NCBI RefSeq assembly: GCF_018139145.2
Contig: NC_059473.1
Span: forward strand, 7,928,503-7,992,502
Length of the DNA: 64,000 bases
Source: Gymnogyps californianus
Lineage: Eukaryota > Chordata > Aves > Accipitriformes > Cathartidae
Reading direction: 5' to 3'
Part shown: positions 52,601 through 64,000 of the stretch, piece by piece
Numbering within the stretch: position 1 is the first letter of the stretch
How the letters are laid out: each line of letters begins with the position of its first letter
Notes under the pieces: generated by a model
Told to the model about the DNA's origin: nothing
What the model saw: only the letters and a program-made list of their open reading frames with translations
The model's database searches: none
Program-made: the position numbers and the translations under genes

Positions 52601-55600
52601 CTTTATTTCTAGTTTATGTTATTTTACGTTATTGTTCGTGGCTATAACAAAGCCTATTTCATTTCTTCTTGATCATTTTTCCCAGGGGATGTAGAGAGGC
52701 TCTGATTGCAATTGTAAATTCTTCAGCGAACAAGTCATGATTGCTATGGATTGTTCAACCACAATCGTTTCAGGCCTGTGCTGGGTCAGCTCTGTACTCT
52801 GTGCACACAGTGGAGCCTAAAAGCATATAACAGAAGGGATTCAGGTTATTGAGTTCAGTTCCCTGATACTCCAGGCGAGAGCATCTGAAAATGGGTTTTA
52901 ATAATACAGCTGGGCTGTTATAATGGCTGGCTGCTACCACAGAGGGCAGCCCTGTCTCCACTTTTGCATCAGTGCTTGTGTTTGGCCAATCCTTTAGTTA
53001 GCTCAGCTGCCAGAAAATCAGACTTCCTCCCAAAATAAAATATGTTCTGCTGGTGCTGCTTTCCCATCCAGCTCATGATGGAGCCAGACAAGCGCTGGTG
53101 CCTGCGCCACTGCAAAAAAAGGAGCGGGATCGTCCTCTTCCGCTGCAGTTTGATGGTTAGGTCAGGCACGCTGCACTGTGGAGCTGAAGTTGGCTTTTGT
53201 GGTCGGCTTTAAGAGTACTGCAGGTACGCTTTTCAAAAAGATGAAAAGTCAAGTTTCAAGCCTCGATAGGGGCTCTACTTAGTATCCCCAGATTTAGTGG
53301 AAGCTCTCTGTGTATGTGTGTGCGTGGAACAGTTTCAAGCAGAATACATCAGCTGGAAGAGCAGATGATCCAGCTCTGAATGACAGCCAGTGACAATGCA
53401 CGTCTCAAATTGCTGCTGGCTCGGTTTCACTTATTTGTTTATTTACTTCGCCGTTCTGTGCTGCCTGCAAAACAACTGCAAAGCCCTGCTGCCTGCTAGT
53501 TAGCTGTGGTCTTCCACCCACCATCGCCATTCAAAACTGACTTCAACGCTGCATCTGTGAACTTCTGCCTTAGAGCTCTCGTATAAACTTGTTCTTAGTA
53601 AACGTGCGAGCTTGGCATATGCAGCTATCAACTTTCTTATGGTTTATGTCGCCTGTCATATTACTACAAAAACAGTTTTCTTCTTTGCTTTTTAATTTCT
53701 GAAACGAAAAAATACTCGGTTCTTTCTGTAACCTGTAATGCTACATCTACTGTATTTTTCAGTGTTAAATACCATAACATGCTGGGGCTGTTAACTGTGG
53801 AATTACGTTGTTGTTTTCCCAATGGTCTTAAGGATTTTAATATGTTGGCAAAATGCCTCGTTGAAGGGATTGTGGTATTGGCATGGAAACTGGCACTTTC
53901 ATCAAACTGTGTGGCAGCTGTTCATTTTGTCATGACTAGCAACCCTTTGCTCTCTTGCAATGTGGTGCTTACGTTACTTAAGATTTCAAGTAGAAACAGT
54001 CTCATGTAACTACTGATGAAACGTGCAGCGTTTCTTCTGGTAGTCACTGAGCAGTGGGGTTGCTGCTTGGTAGCCAGAAAAGACAGTACAGTTCATTCAT
54101 CCTACGTAGCCAACTATGAAATCCACCCGCCTTCTCATCCAAAGGTGGTTTGGGTTCTTGTCCCTCTTACAGACAAAGAGAAGTTGTTAACATTGACCAT
54201 TAGTTGCTTTTGGAGTGACTGCTGGAAAAACATCACTGTAACTGTGTAAACCTGGGAATGCTACGGAGAAACGCAGGGAACTGGCAGTTTGTCCTTTGCT
54301 ACGAGATCCCGATCTGTAGAAGACCGTATACCAGAGAAGCGTATTCGTATATGCTCGGCCAGAGAGCCAAGAGGATATGGGATGGTTTTGCATTCTCATT
54401 TCAGCTAGCAAACGTGTTGCTGTGTTGTGTTTGTGGCGAAAAGCAGAGGTAGATGAGAACGAAGGCAGCCATGGCAGCCAAACCATAAGTCATTTACAAG
54501 AATAATGATGAGGCATCGCTGTAACAGGCACTGACCTGTTGCTGGCCTTTGAAGGATTGTACCTTCCTTCTTTGAAGCTATACAAGTTTAATAGTTTTTA
54601 CCTGAAAACTTTCTAATTCTGTTGGATATCCTTATAATACTGTAGATAGATTTACATATATTTTTTATTTCATCTCATGGCAGGAATAAGTTGCCTGGAT
54701 TATAGGCATCTTTTTGAAATTCCAAATGAAGGCTCCTTTAAAGTTTTTGGATTTGCAAACTGAGCTGAGTCTTTTCGGGATGGTTTCAAAAGTGGGTGTT
54801 GTAAATTTTGCAGGCATTAGTGTGCTGTTCAGAAAACAGATGTTATTTGATATTTCCAAATCATCTGACTTCTTCTGGGTTAAGGAGGAGAACACTGCAG
54901 ACAAAGAGGACTTTTAAAACGTGTGCTGTCAATTTGTGTGTCCCGTTGCCTGCCGGCTCCTTTATGACTTTCTGGATGGCTTAGTCATCCACGTAGTTAG
55001 TGGTGTGTCTACTTTAATGTAGGTACTTGAGGCCTGTGTTTTGGGTCTGTTATTTGAAATGGAGTTAATAGAATATGCCTTTTAAAATTTTAAAACTATT
55101 ACTTTGTAATAGTATATTGCAGTGGTCTGCAGCACAGAAAACAAATTGGTTAGGAGTACAGGAGTAAATAATCTGCTAGAATAAGGAAAAAAAAAATTTA
55201 GAAGAATAAAGGAAATATTTTATGGCTTCTAGAACTTTTTTTATAATTGAGTGTGACTGCTTTTCTCCCTGTCTGTGTTCTGCACACACGTGCACGTACA
55301 TGTTTTCCTTACATTCCAAATGTTTCTGATCAGAGCAGCTAGTTTCAGGCAAAAATGTTGTTAGGAAAATATCAACCCTGGAAATGGCAGCTATTGAAAG
55401 GTTAGAAGTGACTGAAAACAAAATCTTGTAAAAGAATTTCTAATGTAATTGTAACATAATTTGTTGCTGCTCTTGCTCTGCTATGGCATGATTAAGTACT
55501 GAATTTGAATCAGCTTTTAAAAGAAAATGCTTAGTTTCATTCCACAGCACAATTGGCAACTAAATAAAAGTTCAGACTGGATTTTTTTTTTTTTTCCCCA

Positions 55601-58600
55601 GCCCTCTTTTCACAGAGAAAGAAAAATGTACATAGAGGCTTTTGTATTTTGCAGAGAGGAAGTGTAGCACAATAGACCGTTGGAGGAAAGCAATTCCGAT
55701 AATCAGTTTTCTGTACTACTTATTACAACTGGTCAGGACTGGGTTTTAATTAAATTTTAGGGATAAAGGACAATAGTATGTGCTAAGGATGGCGAGTCAG
55801 CTTAAACTTAGAATTTCCTGGCTTTTATCCATTTCTGTGCCAACTCAGGAGTACTTAAATGTACGACTTCAGATGAGATTCACTTGTCTAGAAAGTAATA
55901 ACTGTTGAGGTTTTAGGAGTTTTTCAAAGAGTCTCTTTTGACTTCCAGAGTAGGTATTTGTTCATGGGTGGGTAATAGGAGTGTGGCACCTGGTAATGCC
56001 CCCCTTCTGTGCCAAGCTTCAGCACTGTGTGTTTGCACAATAAGTTGGCAAGTGTTAGTTTGTCATTATTTTAAAAATAAACTGAAAATATAGTGATTTC
56101 AAAAGGATAGTTTATTAAGAGCCAATGCTTTTTGACTCTTAAATGTTTTGTGTCAGGTTCAGAGAGGATGAAAGTAACCTGGTGTGCCGTTATGACATTT
56201 AGCGTGACCTTCTGTATAATGGAGCCCAAATAACTTCTCAACGTTATTTTTCGGTATCAGAGCTGTCACACGCGCAACCTCAAAAAGCATCTGAGCTTCC
56301 AAGGTGAAATGAAGAATCTACTGCATATCTTCAGTATTAACTGTTGCATGATTGCCCTTCAAACTGCCCTCGCAATTAAATCTGTTCTCTCTAGTTTGTG
56401 ATTTGTCCGGCTTCAGTGGCTTTGGACATTCTCTGCAAGATGAGTAATCTACTTGATAAGAGTTCTCACACATTCTGGGTTTTAATGGCTGCGGGTAAAT
56501 CACTCTTAACTTGCTGTTGGATACATATATTGATTACGTTCTTCCGCTTGCCCCCATTGAAGTAAATTTTCTAGGTTTTTAATAATTCCTTCTTGTAGAA
56601 CTTTTCTAGTGCTTTTCTAGAGCCATTAACTTTTTTTTCCCCAGGGTGGACACAGTTGCAGCAGTGATAGCTTCAGATAGCGCTCTACCAGCAGACCATT
56701 TGAATTCTTTACTGATATCATCCCCACTTTTGCATAATTTTTGCCATACTTTCTTGTCAGGCAGGCAGTCTACAGACCTTTTTAAACCAATTTTGTAGAA
56801 TTCTATTTCTCAGACACAGCTAGAGTATTAAAAAATGAAAAGCAAAACAGACTGTCTTGCAAGCAGTGTGGAATTTTGCTTTTATATTCTTTAATAATTG
56901 CAGGAATATCTTAGAGTCTTGAACTGGTACTCCTGCATGTTTATTAATGAACAGGCACCACTGTTTCAGCATGTGCTTCATGGGACATGGTATTTATTAG
57001 ATAATTGAATAAAATATACTAGTTTTGGAGAACTCCAGAACACTAAATGGATATATATTTAATTTACCCTCTGTGAAAGAGGACACTGCTTCACAAACTT
57101 TCCCTTTATACTTTTGTGGGTAATGTGCTCAGCTAAACTGGCATGTTATGTACGTGCTGTGCTGTACATATGCATTACAGTAGTTTTTCAGCAATGATGT
57201 GAGAAACTAAAAAAAAAAACCCAACAGCATGATAAATCAATGCACAACCTCGGTCTTTTGTATCTATCTGCTTTTTAGCTGGTGTTATAGGTTACATTTA
57301 TGGTCCTACACGGTATGGGTTGGGATACCTAAAATTTGAAAAGCTTTTAGGCTTAAAAAATGTGATCGTAAATTAGCTAATTTTAATCTAGAACTAATTT
57401 CCTTGACTAAATTGTAAACCACTTGAAAATGGAGGCGCCTATGAATTTTGCTGACACATCCTTAAAGTGAACGTTGCTAGCTTCACAGTACGCAGTTGTA
57501 TAAACAATGTTAATAAGCCTAATTATTAAGACGGTAAATATTTGGATTGGTATTTGTCATAGCATTTTGTTAGGGCAAGTTCCTATACTGTATTTATTCT
57601 AAGTCTAAGGCATGTGCTGCTTTTACACAGATGTTCAAAATCAGTATATTCAGGCTGCTTATTCCCACTCACTTTCATGAATCATTTGAAAAGGGAGGAT
57701 GGAAAACACTGACAATTTTATCAAATGCAATCGCAGAAACACATTAATAAATACCTTCCGTACGCCCCCAAAAGCTTGAATTAACAATAAATCCGGTGTG
57801 AGAGTATGAAATTGATACCTGCTACCCATTTTTTTCCTGTGTTTGTGCTGTAAATGGTACAGGGAAGGCTATTGAGTAATTTTGCTCAATGATGGGTTAT
57901 ATATTGCTTTTACGGAGACCAATTTTCTACTTTCGACAACAAAAGCTCTAGTATTTTTTTTTATTCTAATAGCTGAAAAATTATTTCAGCTAGTCTTGCT
58001 TATCATATAACAATAAAGCTTTAGGGCAATTGACCTGCTGACCTTAATTCCCGGGAAACTGTCACGTTTCTTCTTTATTCCTTTGTTCAGCCTAACAATG
58101 TGACCCAAAATACTACCGAGCTTTAAAGTTTCTCAGCATTGTAAGGTCAAGCTTTGGTCGCCATAGTTACAGTTCAGCTCTGTGGGTCAGAGGGCAAATA
58201 GATTAATGATGTCAGACACATCTTTAAATGGTTCTTACACCGCTTCGCCATGCGGTAAGCAGCTGAGCATATTTGATATGACAAAGGCCTTCTTAAGTCT
58301 TGCTAATAGGAGGATCTTTGGAGACATCTGATGGAAAGGTCCTTTCCGCTGCACGCCGGTGTTCAATATCGAGCGGTGGTGGGCACTGGCGACGGGCTGT
58401 TTCGGTTCACACTGTCAGAAGAATATTGCAAAGAGTGGATAAATAGCCGCTGCTCCCCTGTGCCTTTCTTTCTGGGCATCCGATTCCTTTGTCCAGGATT
58501 CAGTCCAGTGGTTAAAAGCCTCAGAGAGGATGTAAAATAGTAAGCTGGAAGAATATATTAGCATTCTTGATGAAAGACGTGCTCTCTCCTTCGCAGCGGT

Positions 58601-61600
58601 GAGGTGACGCGCAAGCCAAGAGTAATGTGGTTTATGTGCCTGCTTTCTCTTAGTTATTAATGAAAGCCCTTCTTCATACATGTAATAGTCGCATGTATAT
58701 TAAAAACATATCTAGGTTCTTCCTCTAGATAATGAGACTTTTTAAATTAAAAAAGGAAATATGGCTCACTTGATGAATTATATGGGTTCCTCGTGGAATA
58801 GGCCTTGGTGGTTTGGTCTAACATAGCGCATTTGTATCAGAATTCAACAAGACTGAGCAGCTATATGATCATTTTAATTTACGAGCAAGATGCTTTTTCC
58901 TTCATAAGATCTTATTGCTTGCACACCTGCACTATTGCGCTTTTTTCAGAGAATGATGCATGTTGCACAAAAATGAGAAGCTGTGGATGACCTTACGTCA
59001 TCGCTATGTTAGTTTTTAAAAAAACCCACAAACTGAACCCCCCCCCCCAAACCAAGCAAAGTGCTTTCATGTGTGCTGTGTCTGAGTATCGTCAGCAAAC
59101 CTCTGATTTTGAAACACCATCTGTGTGAACCATGAATTTATTCTTGAAATGGAAATCCAACTAATGGCATGTGTAAGTCACCAAAATGTACGAAAGGAAT
59201 AAAAAAGTTTATCGTGAAGTATGTAAGCAAAATCAATATTTTTCATTACATATATATTCTACCCTTCATCAAAATGCATTATCAATTCATCATCGGGATA
59301 GTTGACAGCAGGAAAGTAGGAACTATTGATATAAGACTAATTTAGTTGAAGAGTGGGGTCAGAGACTCTCCTCAAGTGAGTGTGCTGATGCTGGCGGATG
59401 GAAGAGTCGCGTCGGTCCTGGGAGGGCATCGGTTACCTGGGGCTGTTTCACAGCCTTTTCTTGCGATTGGCAGAACCGTGTAGTATTTCCTTTTCAATCC
59501 ACTGGAATTAATTGTAGTGGAAGAATTTGGAAACCTGATGATCAGCAAAATAAATGCTGATCTGTCAGGGCTTAGTCTGTTGTGCCATATTAGGGGAATA
59601 ACAAACAAATATTTATGTTTTTTAAAATAAGAGTCATTAATACATTACTTCTGCCTCTGAAAGGTACATCGTTAGCTTTTTGGGTAGTTTTCCTAAACAT
59701 TTTTTGTCTTAATATTTGGCATTTAACAGATTCCGTTCCTTTCGATTTGAAGTTCCATGAGTGCAAAGTTGTCTTTATTCTAATCGTAATGAAGAATAGA
59801 CCACTCTAATCAGGTTTAAATATTTTTTTGTTGTTGCTGTAAGGGGAAAGAAGGGACTCCGTATTTTCTGGTATTACTTTTCCAGCCCCATAGGATATAT
59901 TACAGCCTCTTTCTTTATAGGGCTCTCATTGACTTGGCCCGGTACAATGTTTCCTTTTCTTCCGCAGAACGCTAACGTAGTACTTGAGGGTAAGTGCTGT
60001 CCCCCGTTTCTTGTGTTCACAGTGCCCTTCTCCCCCAGCCCAAATTGTTTCACTGATACTCTCACATCCTACCCTGTGAAAGCATTCTGGTTTAGCACCT
60101 ATTTTTTTTGCCTGAAGTAAGTTTTGATTCCTTCAGTTCTTCTGTTGTATAAATTCTTGCAATCTTATTGGTGTTTTGGAGACTTTCATATGTCAGCTGA
60201 CTTTAAGAAGTAAACTGATATTTTTGAAGAGTATTTCTCTTGAAGAGTAATTTGGTTTGTCTTGGCCTTGGGAAAACTGAGGAGTTTCATATATGTGACA
60301 TACCTGGATGTACTAAATACTGTGGCTTAGCCCATGGCATACAACCAGAGTGGGAGAGGATATCTAAATGCAGTAGACCAGGGGGAGCGCTGCCAACACA
60401 GAACAACAATTTACGTCGATAGTAAATTGTTGATAGAGCATTATGTACTAAATGAGTGAGGCACTGCTGGTCCTTGTACTGGTGCCATCCTGGGACAGAG
60501 AGAATTGTTTTCAGTGTTGACCTCTTAATGCGAAGATATTATCCTGCAAGACGAAGAAAAAGCAGCTGCTGCAAACTCTTCCCCTTGTTTCCCCACAGCT
60601 CTGTGTACCTTTCAATGCTTTATCGATAGAACAGCTCAACTAAGGTATTTCTTAATGTGGCAAGTACTGAGCTCACGGCACTTATGTCCTCTGGGAGCTG
60701 TCAAATACTGTTGCTGGCGTTTGATTTGGCTGTGATCATTTGATGATCAGTAACGACACTGTTCTTTATGGTCATTATTTTGAATCAATTTTACGTGATT
60801 GACAGAATGACATAATTAAGAAAGAAAAAAAACCCAAACCCAAACCTTTAACCACTAGCCAGCTACCGTAATGTGCTTGTGAAGTAAGAAAATGTAAGCG
60901 TTAACTCCTTTTGTATATGGATTGATTTAGACCTTGAAAATGTAACCTAAGACCCCTTGATTTCTAGAGCCTTACCACATGTGCTTCACTAGATAGCCTA
61001 TTAGTATTGTTAGGAACTATGTCTAAAATCATATTATTATTCCATAACACTGGCAAAGAAAAAGGCAAGACTTAGTTTCCATGTCCCAGTGATGAAGTGT
61101 ATTAAAGGGATTTGCGTCTCCTTAATTGATGAAGAGTGATACTCCACTGGAGGCAGACTGCTGGGATATAATAAAAGAATTGTAAACCTGATAGAACAAA
61201 TACTGTAAGAGGAAAAATCGTAGTACAGTGATCTCTGGCTACAAATTTGTGTGCCAGATCTTTCCAAGATAACCACTAAAACCAAGGAAATTTGCTAGCT
61301 TAGTAGTGAGTTTGTTTGTTAGGTTTTAAGTCACATATTCGGACACATGCTTTATTGTAGCCACATGCTGTGATGCAGTTCTTGTCTTCATTAAACACCC
61401 GTGTCCTTCACTGGCTTCGGTGCAGCCACGGCATGAAAAATGGCAGCGAGCACCTTTGCAAAACCTCCGCGTGAAGCGACTCCCTTTGCACTGCTTAAGA
61501 GATCCCTTGAAATCACTGACAGCAGAGCGCACAGGCCCGTGCTTTGTCTGATCTGCTCTCTCCTGCTTTGAACAATATCATCATCCTTTCTTTTGCAACT

Positions 61601-64000
61601 ATTTTTATTACAGCTCCATGAAGCCTCTGTTTTTCTTCTGCTCTCTAATGTTGCCCCGTCAGTAGTCCCTGTGTCCGAGCTTTCATTTACAGTGAAACTT
61701 GAGGCACTGTTACTGGCCCACGTCTTTCCCTATTGGAAAATAATTCTTCTTCCTTACAGTCTCCAGGACAGCCCGTGCTAGTCACTTCAAAGGTCTGGTT
61801 TCTTTCAGGGAAATAGTTGACAGGGATGGAAATTTCCACAATCCTTTCCTGATGTTAATAGAGGAGCTCTGATTTATGTGAGATATAATTCTTCTAGTTT
61901 TAAGTTTTACAATTTGTGAAGTCGCTTGTGTCCAGGATATTACTAGATTAGGTATCCATTTTCTTAATAAAAAGCTTGGATAAGAGGAGGCTCAACAAGA
62001 AGATTCAGAAAGGGAACCGTTCAAAAAATACTGAGTATTGTAATTATTTTTTCAGGATATTTGTTTTTGTACTGATCTTACTGTGCGAAATGGAACTGCT
62101 GAAGCACAACTTACAGTGAATTTTAGTCCACTTCTGAAGAACAACTTTAATGTGTTGTAATTAAGTAACTTCTGATATCTCCGTGTTATCAAGTACTGTG
62201 ATTTTTTCTTTATTTGCCACAGCGAAGCCAATTATCCCTATTTCATATGTAACAAACCACTGTTTGTTACATCCTCATCACTGCATAAAAATAAACCCGT
62301 TGAACTAAAGTTTTCACGATTTGTGCGTCCCAAAAAATTTATTTGGGAAGCTTGAAATGAAGACTTTTCTTTTCAATTTGAAGCCTGTTGTAATCGCCCT
62401 GGACTTTGAAAGTAGCACAAAAGTAGATTTTACCCAGTGATGTCCGAAAAAATGAGGCTTGTGCCATTGCACGTGAGGTGTGGGTACATGGATGACCAGG
62501 TACAACAACTTTTAAGCTGTTTACCAATTTAAGACAAATGTGAATTAAATGATGGGGGAAGCTTGTATCCAAATATACTGACATGCTGCTTTTTTAATAA
62601 GAAGTTTAAAAAAACCCTGGAGTGTCATGTCTGATCTGATTGTCTGCCATTATAAATGGTGTCTGGCAGAGTGGATGTAATTTGTGTACAAAAATGAAAC
62701 GAGCGCTTAAGGGTAGAAAGTACTGCAGCTTTTTTAATATAAACACAAGCATAATGCAGGTTGCTTGTTGAGGCCTCTCTTTTTTCTATATTAAATCTCA
62801 TCATTTACTATGCACCACTACTTAGGTAATGTTTCATTTTAATTCTGTTCGTAGCTAACATCTTCATTTTTGTAAAGGATCTGAGATTTCTTTTGGGTCA
62901 AGAACTCTTTTGAAGTGCCCGGGAATACTACTTGCAGCTGCATAAATGGTTTGGCGCTGTAATTATGATCCCGTTCCTCAAAGGTGTACAAGGGGAGAAA
63001 CAAAAGGGGGCTTCCCCTAATCCTGCTTACATCCAAGAACGGTAAAAACAAATCAGAGACTATAAAAATAATAGTAGCAGGTTTAGAGAAAGTCAGGAGT
63101 TGGCAAGGAGTTGTGGTAGGTACCTTTCTTTGCAGATGTTTAGAGTAGAAACTAAATAGTGACATACCTAGTATTAAGACCCCAATATTTAAAAAGTTGA
63201 TTTAAAAGCAGAGTTAGAAAGAGAGAAGCGTTTTTTCCCTTGATAGAACTGGAGATAGGGTAATCATCTTAGAGAAGGCTTGAAAATCAAAATGCATAAA
63301 CAAAGTTCAATTTAGTTGTACATGTGTATCCTTTCGGCTGGTAGACCAAATTATTCTGATTGTTCCTCATCAGATTTTAGTCCTTCTGTTCCGTGCTGTT
63401 TATATTAACTTCCATTAACCTACATGTTTTGAGTGAAAGTTTAAAATGGGCTATGAAAATTGCTTTCATCACTTCTCAATTTTAAAATAAGCATCAACAC
63501 TGGATTACTCTGTTCCTATAATAGATTAGTTTTAATCCACAATAACGTAACCCAGAATGACTGCATGCTTTTAAATGGAAGTTTAAAAGTTTAATTTTTT
63601 TATTTTGGTCAGTGATTTTAATAGATTTGCAGCACACAAAGAAAGAGTTGTGTTTATTGAATGCTAGAAATTAGACATTTAGGAGTTTCTGCTTTTGCAG
63701 TTGAGAGATCTTGTTGCACTTTAAGGTAATGCACTTACAATAGTAAATCTATAAATTGAATAGCCTGAACTTGCTGCTTCTATGTACAGGTTAGCTTCGA
63801 GTTTGAGTACATTTTCCATTCTTTTAGAATCATCAGTGATGAATATAGTCTAAGGATCCGAGAGTATATATATGCATATATTTTAAGCATTGTTGTTGGC
63901 TGAATAATTCATGTGAAAGCTGCTCATAAAGCTTGGCTAGTAATGTACCTTTGAAAGGTATTACCATCAATATCTGACATGACTTTGATTTCCACTAATG
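49611..64000. other. Noncoding; no gene seen
   Basis: The longest open frames are 169 codons on the plus strand (50,306-50,815) and 165 codons on the minus strand (50,987-51,484). Neither has a recognised domain, and two such frames are about what chance allows in 64 kb. Low-complexity items are a 14-T run at 55,582-55,595, A/C-rich tracts at 57,210-57,224 and 60,821-60,847, an 11-C run at 59,038-59,048, and a TATA-rich patch at 63,865-63,883. Confidence 0.55.

Larger units (their letters stand above)
1..64000 (+). other. Probable MACROD2 intron hosting FLRT3 antisense
   Basis: In mammals, FLRT3 lies inside a very large intron of MACROD2 on the opposite strand, and this nesting is widely conserved in tetrapods. 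FLRT3 is on the minus strand here, so MACROD2 would run on the plus strand across the window. I looked for the macro-domain exons (the GDIT...DAIVNAAN region and the GGGGVDG loop) and recognised none, which fits a single intron. No direct sequence evidence of the host gene exists in the window; the call is from established gene order only. Confidence 0.4.

Noticed and set aside
1..64000. Search for CRISPR arrays, operons, phage, integrated virus or LTR elements
   Set aside because: None seen. The window is vertebrate noncoding DNA around one gene, and I found no paired long terminal repeats and no retroviral gag, pol or env-like frame.

Overview
The window reads as vertebrate nuclear DNA, most likely from a bird (a crocodilian or turtle is not excluded). 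The evidence is one intact chordate gene with a CpG-island promoter, one recognisable interspersed repeat that is a decayed CR1-type LINE (the dominant LINE of birds and reptiles), very low visible repeat content elsewhere, and frequent A/C-rich or T/G-rich low-complexity tracts. There are no bacterial-style operons. The many short open frames fit chance occurrence, with one exception discussed below.

The only protein-coding gene I can support is FLRT3, on the minus strand. Its whole 649-residue coding sequence lies in one exon (32,379-34,328). That exon starts at a clear splice acceptor 45 nt before the ATG (34,374-34,375). A GC- and CpG-rich island at about 43.3-44.1 kb holds a consensus minus-strand splice donor at 43,748-43,753 with GC boxes and a CRE-like site upstream, so I place the FLRT3 promoter and first noncoding exon there. 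This implies a 9.38 kb intron in the 5' UTR. Two AATAAA signals 450-560 nt past the stop give plausible 3' ends near 31.8-31.9 kb.

In tetrapods whose maps I know, FLRT3 is nested antisense inside a very large intron of MACROD2. The remaining 50-plus kb on both sides is therefore probably MACROD2 intron, with MACROD2 transcribed on the plus strand. I recognised no MACROD2 exon, so this rests on synteny only.

Layout: 1-16.8 kb is AT-rich noncoding DNA with a 19-bp tandem palindrome (11.4 kb) and a small CpG-dense spot (16.0 kb). At 16.85-17.70 kb is an unexplained 280-codon minus-strand open frame interrupted by a 22-T run. At 18.5-19.3 kb is the CR1 fragment. From 19.3 to 31.8 kb the DNA is noncoding, with a degenerate 33-bp tandem repeat (24.6 kb) and a cluster of octamer-like sites (26.9-27.0 kb). 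FLRT3 occupies 31.8-44.1 kb, and 44.1-64 kb is noncoding with a long pyrimidine-rich stretch at 49.3-49.6 kb.

I did not find a convincing undescribed system. The best leads are the 280-codon open frame, the candidate conserved element at 26.9 kb, the G-run architecture of the FLRT3 promoter and the small CpG cluster at 16.0 kb.
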